Of a stretch of 64,000 nucleotides of DNA, positions 26,701-36,391 are shown in pieces. The notes beneath the pieces are model-generated. The model searched no databases and was not told the origin of the DNA. It saw nothing but the letters and a program-made list of their open reading frames with translations. The DNA comes from Gymnogyps californianus (taxonomy: Eukaryota > Chordata > Aves > Accipitriformes > Cathartidae). Made by a program: the position numbers and the translations under genes. The stretch is taken from the NCBI RefSeq assembly GCF_018139145.2, contig NC_059500.1, positions 31,353,437-31,417,436 of the forward strand, read 5' to 3'. Within the stretch, counting starts at the first letter, position 1, and each line of letters starts with the position of its first letter.

Positions 26701-29700
26701 CAACAAACAGCAGGTGAGAAGATGAGACACCCATTAAAGAAACTGAACTAGCAAAGCAGAAGCCTGTATTTTGAAGGCAGTATTTTTTCAGATCATCTGA
26801 TAAGCAAAACTGCAGAAAAAAAAGTCTTCCTCTGCCTGAAGCTATTTTGAATCCAGGGTGGGAGGGAGGTGAAGCCCATGTACTGGTGGTAATAAAGCAT
26901 GTGATGGCCTGAAAAGATCACTTCTTAGAGAGCTCCCTCCAGCTCCAGAACATAAGTTTTCCCTTTGTTCCTGCCAAGGCAGAGAAGTGACTTCAGGCTT
27001 CATGCTCACTACTTCCTTTGTCTGGGAAGAAACTTAAATGCCTCCTCTTTTTACATCTGATTCAACACTTAAGTACCTCTATGTCCAGCAGACCTTGTAA
27101 TTAACTGTGGACTTAAACTCCAATGCTTTTCAAAAATCCGGCCCTACTTTGGCAACTTGTGTTTAGCAAATATTGACTGCCTGTTTTCCAAGTGCAGCTG
27201 AACTCAGGCCAGCTCTGTCCTGCTCAGTGTTGTGTTTCCTGGCATCATGACCACCAAGCTTTCACAAACTCCTAAACACACATTAATGAATGGCTCAAAG
27301 CCACCATAGGGAATGCAAAGGGACACGGTGAGGACCTCATGCCAGACACACAAAACAGATTTCCACTCCCCTTCTTTTTCCCATTGCAGAGAGGTTTTCT
27401 GTGATAACTGGTAGATTTGTATTTCTCCGTCTCCTCCACTCAGAGGCGATGAATAATGAACTATTAGTTTTTTTCTAAAACTTAGTTTTTCTGGTCTTCT
27501 CATTCAAGCTACCATACTCAACAGGGCACTGACTTATGCCCAACCTCACTCAGCCCTCAGGTAGCTGTATAAAGTCTGGGAGGTTCCTGCTGTGCTTGGA
27601 GGGCCACAGAAATCAGGGTCTAACCTCTTGTGTGAGGTATAAAACCAGGCTGGCAACAAATGCTCGTGTACAAGCCTCGGAGAGACTGCCGTCATCCGCA
27701 ATCAATGGCTTAACATTGCCCGAGTTCATCAGGACTTCTCACTTGCTGAAAGCAAAGCACATGCAGGGAAGTAACAAGAACTGTTCACTGAACAGAGGCA
27801 GTGCTCAGCTTTAGGTTTTGACCTTGACTGCGCTAGCTGGCTAGCTAATCCAGGATAATTACACTGAGGGCCCCCTTCCTGCCTCCTTCCCCCTAAAGAA
27901 GGGATAAAGTTTATGAAAAACACCTTTCTCCAAACCAGTAGAAGTATTCACATAATGGTGAATATAAGACTTTACCTACTGAAAGTAAAATTTACCAAAC
28001 TAACTAAATGCTGATCTTTCTCAGAAGTTGCCCCTTTCTTATATTTTTGCACATTCAAAACTTCATTTTCTCACCGAGAGAGTACAAAACGCCTTTCTGA
28101 AACAAGTCTTTAGACTTACACTATTTACTTTTTAGCCAGAAACAGTCCCAAAAGCTGATTGGTTAAATTTCAACTATAACTTTTCACTCAGCAGTGAATC
28201 AGTAAAACCTTGAAAGGACCAAGAACAGCTTTCAACTGTAAGGCATACAATGCAAGGACTTTCAATTCCTGCCCAGCACAGGAAGGCGAACAAGAATAGT
28301 CCACCTGCTCACTAGTTAATAGTGCTTCCTTCCAGACTTAGATACCATTTCCCTTCTGAATTAAACTTGCCTGATAATCATCCAAAATCTAAATTAAATT
28401 GATATCCTGTCTTGTAGTGTGTTTTCAATTACAAACACATGCTAGAATTTGCATATAAGTTCAGATTGCATGTCTTTTGGAAATAAGCTTGTAATAAACT
28501 AAATTTACAGTTCTAAGTGCACCGTACCTAAAGATGCACTTAAAGTGCACCAAACTTAGAAAGATTGAAGTACAGTGGCACCTACCACTGAAGATGTGCA
28601 AAGTGCTTCATAAATACTCGTATGTTTCAGCCTAAAAATCTTTGGGTGGGACCTAATGACATAGGAGCACTGAGATGCAGTTACTACCAGGAAAGCAGCA
28701 GCTGCAAAGCAACAGCCCATGAGTTAGGGAAGTGGCAGAAGGCCACTCTGCTCATTTAGCTATGTTGTACAAGGAACTAGAAAGCCAGAAGAAATTATTG
28801 TTAGCATCTTTTATGCTCACAAAAAGTGTCACATTGTCTAATGTCCACATATGCTCAGTTCCCAACAGCAAGATACCCTCTGGATGAGGGAAGTGTGTGT
28901 GGTGGGGTTTGTTGCAGACTTCTTAATGATGTGCTCATTAAGAAGCTATCCTCAAAGTTTGCCTGAGTTAGGCTTTGCAAATTCTGTATGGCTCAGAGCA
29001 TAAGACAACTTGTCTGCACCTCATGTTGTACTGCGCACATGCCGCAGTACCACCTCACTTCCCACTTCCTGCGGATTAAATTGTAGAAATACAGTACAGA
29101 CGTACTTAGTAGTATGTACACACTCACCACACATACTGACATCTATAGGTACCATGCTTTAAAACTGCAGCAGAGAAGCTACAAAGCATATCACTTCAGA
29201 AAACTAGCATTTCCCACTTCTACTTTTGTACCTCATGAAGTATCTTGGTCTATTTAAAAAAAAGATTCAGAACCAAACTTTGTCATGCATAGACTTTTGT
29301 CACAGACCTGTTCCTCATAGATTTAAAGTGAGAAGTCTCCTTGAATCGTGTCCTAACTGAGCTAGTCAAACAGTTGGGTCTCATTCTTACAGCTTTACAC
29401 AAAGCCAAAGAAATGCAGAAACAGTCAATTTTCATACACTCTCACCACTGGTAAGTTAATGATGTGTTCTAACCGAAATTAATTAAACCAGGGAAAACCC
29501 AGAAATGGGGAGTCTCCAGCATGTTTCTGAGAGGTGGACAGAAAGTTACCTGAATTTGCATCAGGTTTTACATAATGTAGACATAGAAATTAGATATAAA
29601 TAAATTTATGTGCATCCATACTGAGACACTGAGGTAGTTTTTAGTGACAAGAATGCAAGTCCATTTCTAAACAAGGCCTTGAAGAGAAGCAGACCTGGAG

Positions 29701-32700
29701 GTAAAAATGTGTAGACAAAACAAATCCATGCTTTTGCTAAAAATCACTTTCCCAGGCTTAGTTCAGCAGAGGTATAAATGCATGTGTTCTGTATTGCAAA
29801 AGCTTCCAGGCGCACAGTTGCAAATACAAGCCCCCATTACAAAATAAAGTCTTCTGGCCACTGCTCTGTGCTTACAGTTAACAAGGTGACCTACAAACAG
29901 GTTATTTAGGGAACTGGAAAAGGGAGCTGAATTAAGAATTAAGCCACCAATTTCAGACCCGAGGTGGCTTTTCTAACAGCCTACAGGCTGCGTTGCCAAA
30001 CTCCATCATTTTATCATGCTCCGCAAACTTTCTGATGCTTCTCTTACACTTCCACTTACATAATCTCAGTTTTTATATTTTAAAAAAGCTGTCCTGTATG
30101 TCAAGGCATAGAGAACTGTAGAACTCAGAAGAAAGTCAAAAAAAAGCTTAGAAACTGGGAAAAGTCAGTAGTTTCATTTTCCTGTTTAAACCCTGTGACA
30201 CTTTGGATTTGCAATTTGTGAAACTCCATTCAGTTATGCAGTCCTATCAATTTTGAAAGCATCCCACTGACTTTAAGCATTCTGACACAGTACAAATACG
30301 AGTTTACACACTAATCAAGAGAATTCAGCTTCAAGTTTCCTTCATGAGAAGCCCAAGGAGACCTGGCAACTGATTTTGATGAAGAAAACTGTTTATCACT
30401 GGTCAGCTGGGTGGAGAATGGGAGTTTTGAGGAAGTAACAGCACCTGGAATATTAATCAAAAGTTAAACTGCCCACATCAGACACAGGATGCCAGATATG
30501 ATAACAATGCATTTGCCAGAATCAGTGCACATGAACTATGTTTTTAAAAAGGGAATCTTTGATAAACAACAATTTCCTAGTGTTAAGTACACAGAAATGG
30601 AAATACTATTAGCTAGGTGCAAAGATCGTTTGAAATTATACTGCTAGACTGTGTAAACTCAAGCCCACACAGACATGCACATACACAGCAGCAAACATCT
30701 GCAAGTAACACCAAACATTTACATAAACAGCTGGAGTAAACTGGAATAATTCTTCGCTCAGCTGATAAGCAGCATTAGGATCATCCACCAATCAGTCATA
30801 TTGAATTCTGAAATGAGTTCTGAAGCAAACTCATGGTCAGCTGTAAAGAGGCTGCATCACAGAAATTGTTATCGTTTAATTTGATCTACACTATGAATTG
30901 AAAGCAGACTACAGTGTGTTGCAATCCCATGAAATCTACCCCACAAGTCAGGTTATTGTTTAACTTTGCTGTAAAGAAATCACAACTTCAAGCTTATTTA
31001 TGTCTTCCTTAATGGCAGAGCCCTGAGAGTATGTTCTCCTTCACTTCCCAGGCAGAGTCAATGGAAAGAGCAACACCTCTGAAAAGCAACTGGGCCCAAG
31101 TTCAGATGCTGAGCAGGGACCTCCCAGCTCAAGTCCTGCACCTGGCAAAACGAGGGCAAACTGCTGTTCTTGCACTGTGCACATGGGTGCTCGCCCCTCT
31201 CCAAGGCACTCCCTGTCAAATAGATCCTTACTCAGCTGCAGCTGGGAGGCTTGTAACTCAATCCAGCAGAGCTCTTGCCATCCATCAGTCCCTCTGGGAT
31301 ATCTGGAATTAGCCCAAGACAATAAAATGCAATCACTGTGAGACTTTGCAGTAATATGGAAGAAAGGATGCATGAAAAAGCCATACCATGCAAGTACTTC
31401 CTGCACAGAAGAGACTCCAGCAAACTTTTAGGAGTGCTAGTGCTCCTGCTATTCTCCAGCACACTTTTGATGCCTGACAGCCTCACCTCTGTGCCTTCTC
31501 AGAAATGCATTGTTTCTGGAAAGGTCATGCCACAGCTGCCCTGGTAGGTCCATCCCAAAAGCCAGCAGCTCACATCACACAACAGTGTAAGTCTGCTGTA
31601 ACCCCTGACTTTGGATTTACACTGGTAAAAATAGAGATCAGAATGTATTCCTAGTAATGTTTTTATCTTTTCCTGGAACACCAATGTTATCTTCACCTAG
31701 AATATCTTTTTCTATGCTGTTTATTAAATACTCTGGATTCCTGAAGGGCTGGATCATGCATTTTCCATGGTTTCAAAACATCTTTTTACTGTGGTGTGCA
31801 AGAAATAGTGCAGGACTGCAGGCTTGGATAGCTTTAGGATGATCGCACAACCTGTTTTCATGTAACCTGTTCCTAAGGAGAAAGAATGTAATCATTAGGA
31901 AGTCTGTGGCAAATCAATTCCTACAGGGATGAAAGCTTGCTCTGGGAAGATAGTTATTTTACTGTATGAAACTTGGATACTATGATGAAAACTGCTTTTG
32001 ATTGCCTCTGATGGCACAAGATTGGATTCAAAGCAAGAATACATTCCTTTGGCTGTGCCCTAGCACCCCATCCTCTTACTTTTGAATACTTCAGCTTCCT
32101 TGTACACAAAGGAAATAACAAAGGCATCCTCAGTGAAAAAAGCAGCCGTTTCCATATTCCATTTTAGTATCACACAGCAGCTCTAAGAGCTACAGCCACA
32201 TTTTCTTCTAAGGCTGTGGACATTTAAAGATAGACATTATGTGTGGGAGATTAGTGTAAGAAAGTAAGACTGTGACAGGGCACTGCTAACATAAGTTTAA
32301 GGAGTCGTGGTCTCCTAAAACTAGTCTCTTTGCTCATTAAAGCTGCAATCATGTTGTGATTAACCGAGAGAGCATTAATGAACATCTAATAGTCAACATT
32401 CACACATGTTCCACTTCCTCTAGCCTGGGGGTTGCCTATGCACAAATGCAGGTACAATCGGTGTAGTGTAAGTACAATCATATATGTATATACAGACACT
32501 GTGAGAGTATACCCCTCTGTTCACTTTTTCCCTAATGGATTCTGCTGCATTAAAGGCAGTAACTAAAACCCAAACACATTTATCATGACACTGATGAAAC
32601 TCAGCTTTGCCTTCGACAATTCGGACCAAGAACCATAGGAAGTTGGGATGCAGGGCTCCCATGGGATGGGTGAGTCCCATGCACAACGGAGGGCCCTGGC

Positions 32701-33259
32701 CCTGCAGGGAGCCAAGGGACCCTACCGTGGTGCTACCGCTGTGCCAGTCCACTTCCAGCAAGGGACTCTTGAAAGCCACCTTGCTCCTGGGGAAAAAACA
32801 CATCCCAAACCTCCACAGCCCGTGCCATCAGCCCGGCCCGTTGTGCCTGCGCTCCGGACAGGGAACTGGCTCCGGGTCTGCCCTAACAAGACGTAGGTCC
32901 CCCCAACATCGCTCTCCAGCACCTTCCAAGGCAACCCCACGCCACCCAGGTCCCGCAGCATCCCCAGCACCCCGGGAGAGCCTTGCAAAGCTAAGTTGCA
33001 ACTCCCCTTTGCCGCCATGCCGGCGACATTTCCCCTGCACCCACCTCCCCCATCCCCCCAAAATGCAACAAGCACGCCCGGCAGCTCCCGTGCACCCCCC
33101 GCCGTGTGCGAGCCCCGGACTCCGTCCAGGCTACCCGCCCCCCGCACCGCCCCCTCCCCGGGCCGGGGACTTACCGCTGGCAGCGGCCGGAGGCGCGCCG
33201 AGAGCAGCCACCCAGCGCAGGCAGAGGCAGACGACAGCCAGAAGCGCCTTCCTCCCCAT
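17716..33259 (-). CDS. LPL: Lipoprotein lipase, complete 10-exon coding sequence (span including introns)
   Basis: Secreted triglyceride lipase that hydrolyses triglycerides of chylomicrons and VLDL at the capillary surface, with apoC-II as cofactor. Joining exons 33175-33259, 26003-26169, 25689-25868, 24948-25059, 22791-23024, 22308-22550, 21057-21177, 20059-20241, 18763-18867 and 17716-17761 gives an uninterrupted frame of 491 residues. Visible landmarks: N-terminal signal peptide; [10 protein letters not shown] nucleophile elbow with Ser160; Asp184 in LDPAG; His269 in CSHERS; lid between Cys244 and Cys267; basic heparin-binding stretch near 307-334; RTKR at 322-325; PLAT-type C-terminal domain with WSDWW at 418-422. 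N-glycosylation sequons at Asn71 and Asn387 sit one residue after the human positions, as do the triad residues. The protein is 15 residues longer than the human precursor (475), all at the C-terminus. No frameshift or internal stop is seen, so it looks functional. Hepatic and endothelial lipases are paralogues, but residue-level agreement favours LPL. Confidence 0.97.
17762..18762 (-). other. LPL: LPL intron 9 (1.0 kb)
   Basis: Phase 2 intron separating the last conserved exon from the avian C-terminal extension. GTATG donor; acceptor CCCACCCAG with only a weak polypyrimidine tract. Nothing else is recognised. Confidence 0.9.
18763..18867 (-). CDS. LPL: LPL exon 9
   Basis: Encodes residues 442-476 plus two bases of codon 477: [20 protein letters not shown] then [14 protein letters not shown]. 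The cysteine pair 446/466 matches the C-terminal disulfide of mammalian LPL. Length of 105 nt equals human exon 9, but human exon 9 ends with a stop codon whereas here the frame stays open to the donor (GTATG at 18762-18758). The acceptor is CACAG. Confidence 0.95.
18868..20058 (-). other. LPL: LPL intron 8 (1.2 kb)
   Basis: Phase 2 intron with a GTAAC donor. It contains a perfect 17-base tandem duplication at 19321-19354; otherwise unique-looking AT-rich DNA. Confidence 0.92.
19321..19354. repeat. 17-base perfect tandem duplication in intron 8
   Basis: CCCCTATATTTGTTCAG occurs twice head to tail (19321-19337 and 19338-19354). No function is apparent; it looks like a recent replication-slippage event. 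Confidence 0.9.
20059..20241 (-). CDS. LPL: LPL exon 8 (lipid-binding tryptophan cluster)
   Basis: Encodes residues 381-441 plus two bases. SNKT carries the conserved C-terminal N-glycosylation site Asn387. [16 protein letters not shown] is the core PLAT strand pair. FSWSDWW provides Trp418, Trp421 and Trp422, the hydrophobic loop that in LPL contacts lipoproteins. [12 protein letters not shown] at the end corresponds to the distal basic patch implicated in heparin binding of avian LPL. Length of 183 nt equals human exon 8. The acceptor is CACAG; the donor is GTAAC, a weaker match than the other donors. Confidence 0.96.
20242..21056 (-). other. LPL: LPL intron 7 (815 bp)
   Basis: Phase 2 intron with a GTGAG donor and a CACAG acceptor. 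Nothing else is recognised. Confidence 0.92.
21057..21177 (-). CDS. LPL: LPL exon 7 (start of PLAT domain)
   Basis: Encodes residues 341-380 plus two bases of codon 381, beginning [14 protein letters not shown]. This is the first part of the C-terminal beta-sandwich (PLAT/LH2) domain. The segment [10 protein letters not shown] is more divergent from mammals than the rest and creates an additional N-X-T sequon at Asn355. Length of 121 nt equals human exon 7. The acceptor is CCAG after a T-rich tract and the donor GTGAG. Confidence 0.96.
21178..22307 (-). other. LPL: LPL intron 6 (1.1 kb)
   Basis: Phase 1 intron with a GTAGG donor and a TTCCAG acceptor. No repeats or coding sequence are recognised. 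Confidence 0.92.
22308..22550 (-). CDS. LPL: LPL exon 6 (catalytic histidine, heparin-binding basic region)
   Basis: Encodes residues 260-340 plus one base. Cys267 closes the lid disulfide and His269 in KCSHERS completes the triad. Further on, CRKNRC (306-311) and [17 protein letters not shown] (318-334) form the basic region known in LPL to bind heparan sulfate. RTKR at 322-325 matches the proprotein-convertase cleavage motif (RAKR in human) that separates N- and C-terminal domains. Length of 243 nt equals human exon 6. The acceptor is CAAG and the donor GTAGG. Confidence 0.97.
22551..22790 (-). other. LPL: LPL intron 5 (240 bp)
   Basis: Short phase 1 intron between the lid/aspartate exon and the histidine exon; GTGAG donor, TTCAAG acceptor. 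Nothing else is recognised. Confidence 0.93.
22791..23024 (-). CDS. LPL: LPL exon 5 (catalytic aspartate, start of lid)
   Basis: Encodes residues 182-259 plus one base. LDPAGP contains Asp184 of the triad. [15 protein letters not shown] contains residues that coordinate the structural calcium ion in pancreatic-type lipases. The conserved stretch [16 protein letters not shown] leads to Cys244, which opens the lid loop. Length of 234 nt equals the human exon. The acceptor CAAAG lacks the common pyrimidine before AG, and the donor is GTGAG. Confidence 0.97.
23025..24947 (-). other. LPL: LPL intron 4 (1.9 kb)
   Basis: Phase 1 intron. The part at 23.6-24.1 kb is more GC-rich than the rest. A stretch near 24740-24790 faintly resembles the CR1 3' region but is too diverged to call. 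No gene is seen inside. Confidence 0.92.
24948..25059 (-). CDS. LPL: LPL exon 4 (catalytic serine)
   Basis: Encodes residues 145-181 plus one base of codon 182: [20 protein letters not shown] continuing [23 protein letters not shown] carries the nucleophile Ser160, equivalent to human mature Ser132. Length of 112 nt matches human exon 4 and the downstream intron is phase 1. The acceptor is CTGCAG and the donor GTAAG. The open frame continues well into the flanking introns on both sides, so splice sites rather than stops define the limits. Confidence 0.97.
25060..25688 (-). other. LPL: LPL intron 3 (629 bp)
   Basis: Phase 0 intron. The exon 4 frame stays open into it for about 270 bases, which is fortuitous. 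Nothing else is recognised. Confidence 0.92.
25689..25868 (-). CDS. LPL: LPL exon 3
   Basis: Encodes residues 85-144, beginning [20 protein letters not shown] and ending FIDWME. The sequence is nearly identical to mammalian LPL through the first part of the alpha/beta-hydrolase core (VIVVDW strand; [10 protein letters not shown] helix region). Length of 180 nt matches human exon 3, with phase 0 at both ends. The acceptor is preceded by a T-rich tract on the minus strand and CAG; the donor is GTAAG. Confidence 0.96.
25869..26002 (-). other. LPL: LPL intron 2 (134 bp)
   Basis: Very short phase 0 intron with a GTAAG donor, a T-poor middle and an A/T-rich stretch next to a CCAACAG acceptor. It is far shorter than its mammalian counterpart. 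Confidence 0.93.
26003..26169 (-). CDS. LPL: LPL exon 2 (start of mature enzyme)
   Basis: Encodes residues 29-84, starting [19 protein letters not shown] and ending HGWT. The IESKF.LRTP block is characteristic of the LPL N-terminus. Cys55 and Cys68 correspond to the first conserved disulfide, and Asn71 in NHT to the conserved essential N-glycosylation site of LPL. The acceptor is a tandem TAG-CAG (NAGNAG). Using the second AG would start the exon at 26166 and remove one residue without changing frame, so the exact first base is uncertain by three. The donor is GTAAG at 26002-25998. Length is 167 nt (or 164), close to the 161 nt of human exon 2. Confidence 0.95.
26170..33174 (-). other. LPL: LPL intron 1 (about 7.0 kb)
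   Basis: Largest intron, phase 1, GT-AG. From about 27.9 to 31.0 kb there are no notable open frames, and the sequence is AT-rich and unique-looking. It contains an 11-bp inverted repeat at 28919-28945. The promoter-proximal end is CpG-rich. No nested gene is recognised. First introns of LPL genes are known to hold enhancers, but no specific element can be assigned here. Confidence 0.9.
28919..28945. repeat. Perfect 11-bp inverted repeat in LPL intron 1
   Basis: CTTCTTAATGA and its exact complement TCATTAAGAAG flank a 5-base spacer TGTGC, so either strand could form a short hairpin. No known element is recognised. Confidence 0.8.
33175..33259 (-). CDS. LPL: LPL exon 1, coding part (signal peptide)
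   Basis: Encodes residues 1-28 plus the first base of codon 29: [20 protein letters not shown] followed by GAPPAAAS. A basic n-region, a hydrophobic core and small residues make a typical secretory signal; cleavage is probably somewhere between residues 20 and 28 (inferred, not resolved). The ATG at 33259-33257 is the first AUG downstream of the inferred transcription start and has G at -3 and G at +4, a strong initiation context. The exon ends at a GTAAG donor (33174-33170), leaving a phase 1 intron, the same phase as in mammalian LPL. Base composition is very GC-rich because the exon lies inside the CpG-rich promoter segment. Confidence 0.95.
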
Positions 33260-33440
33260 CTCGCCTCCTCTCTCCCTGCGCTCTGCCGCGGCAGAAAAGT
33301 TTCGGTGCGAGATTAAAAAAAAAAAAAAATTAAGTTTTTGTTTTTTAAAAAAAAAAAAGCAACTGTAGCACAAAAATAAGCAATGACAATGAATCACTCT
33401 CTGAGCGACACCCCCGCACCACCAACCCAACCCTCTACCA
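33260..33440 (-). other. LPL: LPL 5' untranslated region (upstream limit inferred)
   Basis: The upstream limit of about 33440 is inferred by placing the start about 25-30 bases downstream of the ATAAG box, which gives about 180 nt, close to the human 5' UTR. No ATG occurs on the minus strand between 33440 and the start codon. The segment contains long T and A homopolymers (33313-33358), unusual in a leader embedded in GC-rich DNA. Confidence 0.65.
33313..33358. repeat. Homopolymer A/T tracts within the LPL leader
   Basis: On the plus strand: A15 (33315-33329), T5 and T6 runs (33335-33346), then A12 (33347-33358). In the LPL mRNA these are U12, A6, A5 and U15 runs, so A and U runs lie near one another and could pair. 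Length is likely polymorphic or prone to sequencing error. Confidence 0.85.
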
Positions 33441-33461
33441 CCAGCGCTCCCTGCCCGGGCC

Positions 33462-33533
33462 CTTATGTCCCCGCCAATATGCAAATATGCAAATGAGACC
33501 CCACACCCATTGGGCGCGCGCAGCGGGGCGGGG
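33462..33533 (-). promoter_or_regulatory. LPL: LPL core promoter: CCAAT box, tandem octamer, TATA-like box
   Basis: Read on the minus strand from upstream: a GC box (33533-33525, GGGGCGGGG on plus), CCAAT (33513-33509), two adjacent perfect octamers ATTTGCAT (33494-33487 and 33486-33479), an inverted CCAAT (33478-33474), then CATAAG (33467-33462) in the TATA position. Human LPL has CCAAT near -65, one octamer (Oct-1/NF-Y region) near -46 and a CATAAG-like box near -27, so order and spacing correspond apart from the second octamer. Binding by Oct-1, NF-Y and Sp1 is inferred from that family knowledge. Confidence 0.85.
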
Positions 33534-34666
33534 CCGGCGCTGCCCGTAGGGCGGGCGGGGTGGGGGGGCCGAGCCGCTCCCGCGGGGCGCCGCGACCCTG
33601 GCCGGCCCCGGGACAGCGCGGCCCCCGGCGGGGCACGACTCGGCATGGCACCGTCCGGCACGGCACGGCTGGGCTTGGTATGGCCGAGAGCCGTGAGCTC
33701 AGGCAGCGTGCATCAGTGTGCACAGACCCCACGGCTCTGAGCCCTCGGGCCTGGCTCCCTCTGCCCACCCGCATCTGCCCCAGCTCAGCCCTCTCCCCGC
33801 CACGCTGTGCCTCGGCATCCCTGCCCGCACAGCCAGGATGAGGCCCCACCACTCTCCCCTTGGCCCTCCCTGCCTTTGGCGACCTAGCTCCGCTGTGCCT
33901 CAGATAAGACCTTCCTTCTCATCCATGCTTTTGCACCAGGAACTGCTAACTGCATTTTCATTTCAGTGCCTGCAAAGGGCCTTCTGCTGTTCCCTTGAAA
34001 AACCTTTGCTGAAACCTTGTTTTGCCAGCACTCAAGGCGATACAAGTTTGGAGCGTAAATTAATTTGCTGGAGATTGCATCTGTACTCTGGAGAAATGCA
34101 AAGTTGCCTCTGAGCTTTTCAACTCTCTCTGCCCTCCTCTCAGCAATATGGTTTGCAAGCAGCTTTGCGTCGGTGGCCACTGGGTGAAAGATCAGTTATG
34201 TAAGGACATGTAATAGAGAAATATTAATAATAAGACCAGTTTTCATTTCACTGTGCAGTGTGTTGTCAAAGGCCCGGCTTCATAAAGAAGCTTATGACAC
34301 TTAGAGGGAATGAGGACTCCCTGGGTTTTGCAATGTGAAGCAAATGGGATTCACTTTCAGCGTAACTGATTCTTCTCAGCCCAGGCACCTGAGGAGGCTA
34401 AAATATACCGGGTTCATATTAGCGAGGCTATTCAATAAGAGGTTGCTCAAGTGTAGCAGAACTGGGTCACTTTTGCAACGTTAGATTCCATTAAAAGACC
34501 AGTAAGATCTGTAAGTGAGAATACATCTCCCCCAGGACACAACTTGAAGTTCCTCTACCACCAGCCCCTATTTATATCCAAAAGGCATTGGAAGAATTTA
34601 ATGAGGGTGCAAACTGATCATGCTGAGACTTTCTTTCCTACTGAGACAACCGGGGCAGCAGGATCA

Positions 34667-34750
34667 GGGAGGGGGGTTAAAGCAGCGGGTGAGGCAGTAG
34701 GAGAGGGTGGGAGTCAGAGGCGGGGGATAGGAGGTGAGGAGGCTGTGGGT
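34667..34750 (+). other. G-run cluster with quadruplex potential
   Basis: At least five runs of three or more G on the plus strand, including G6 near 34671 and G5 near 34721, separated by loops from 1 to about 15 bases. Structure formation is only inferred. Confidence 0.5.
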
Positions 34751-36391
34751 AAGGAGAAAGACCAGCCTTCCTCACCAGAGGGTGGTAGCGGTGTGAGCAG
34801 GGAAAAACACAGTTTGCACTGCAGCTTGCTAAGTGTCGAGCATATCCTCTGACCAATGTTTGAGACCCTCTCATCAAAACAATAGCAAGAATTTTCTTGT
34901 CTTTTTTTTTTTTCCGAAGTGTGGACAAAACAATACATTTTCTTTTGATCTAATTTAGTTGAAACTCTATAGTGTAATTTCCCTCCTAGAAATCCGCCTG
35001 ACTCTATCTAGGTTCAGACATCCTTCCCAGAAAATTCCAGTCCCTGCAGGCAACATTTGGCAAACTAAAAGAACAAACAATTTAAAGCAAGCTGCTGTAA
35101 CGGAGATTGTCAGGCCCCCTTAATCACAGATGATGCTACCAACCCAGTCAGAGCAAAACAGAGCATGAAGACTCCTGATTTGCACAGCTACATCCATGGC
35201 TACTGCAGCAAAAACTTACGTTACAATATGACTGTGGGAAGACAACTAGTACAGTTTTAACTGGTAATAGATTAAGCAGGTAGAAAAGAGCAGTGGCAAT
35301 GCTTGGCAGGCCAGCCCTGGATGGACTGCTGGCCCCCACTAACCTCTGCTAATCCACAGGCTGTGATCAAACTTTCAGTTCATTCCCAATACAGATAGTG
35401 AAACCCATCAATAGCAAGGGCAAGCAGCAGATTTACAAACTACTGAGAATAAAATCTAATTTGCTACACTGAAAATGCTTGTTTGCATAATGTTTTGTTC
35501 CTTCTCATGCCCATGCCTCATTGTAAGACATAATCTGAAAGAGTTATGCAAAGTCTCCACCTAAAACAAAGAAGGAAAATTAAAACCACAACACTAAAAG
35601 AAAACTTTCAAGTGATGAAAGAAAGCGGGGGAGGGATAATTCTGGTTTCTCAGATCTTGAATAAGTTGCCTAAGTCTGTTGTAAGCTCAGCTGCAAAATA
35701 ATCTGAAATAGGTGGGACCTCATGAAGGCAGAATGTGTCCCTGAACACTAAATGATGTGCAGTTGCACCAGTCTGACACAGCACATTTTCCAACATTTAA
35801 AAACTTTCTTTCCCTTGTAGATAATCATGATCGGATGGAGAAGCAGCTTCATGGCATCAACTCAGTGTGCTTCAGTGCAATCATTAACTGGATTTGAGTT
35901 TTGCTTCCTCTGTAAAATACATAATCCTATAGGGGAAAGCAAAGCTCTATCTGTAAAACAGCCTGATTTATAGTACTCGGGGATTCCAAAGTGGGTGGAA
36001 GGTAATAGAGTGAGAGCTAAAATACATTATTTCTCACAAGGAGGAGGGGGGAAGGTCTGGAGGAATGGAGACCGGAGTTGCGTAACTAGGCTGGTACTTG
36101 CACCCACAGACCATGTGGAAGGTTAAAGTCAAACAAGCCCACAAGCATCTCCAAAACAACATGGGCCGCGTTGGTTTGTGTGGTGCAGCTGTGCTAAACC
36201 CCAAGCAAATTCACTGGCCTCACACAACAGCAAGCAAGAGGAGAATCAACCCCAGAATTTCATTTCCACAGCAATACTTGAAAGAGGGCTTGAAACACAG
36301 GGCAAAGGGGGGCGAAGGGGGAGAGACTAACACTAACTTTGAAAATTCCTGTGCTGCTTTAATTCTATTCATATAAAAGGTTTGACAGCTG

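Larger units (their letters stand above)
32850..33850. promoter_or_regulatory. CpG-rich island over LPL exon 1 and promoter
   Basis: Markedly GC- and CpG-rich compared with the AT-rich DNA on either side, densest at about 33100-33280 and 33500-33700. It covers exon 1, the donor and the promoter but is interrupted by the homopolymer leader. Limits are judged by eye. Near 33647-33680 there are imperfect GGCA-type short repeats. Confidence 0.7.

Noticed and set aside
32607..33368. 253-codon plus-strand open frame across LPL exon 1
   Set aside because: It lies antisense to the LPL signal-peptide exon in CpG-rich DNA, is rich in Pro/Ala/Arg/Ser, and ends in the poly-A tract as poly-Lys. It is best explained by GC-rich composition.
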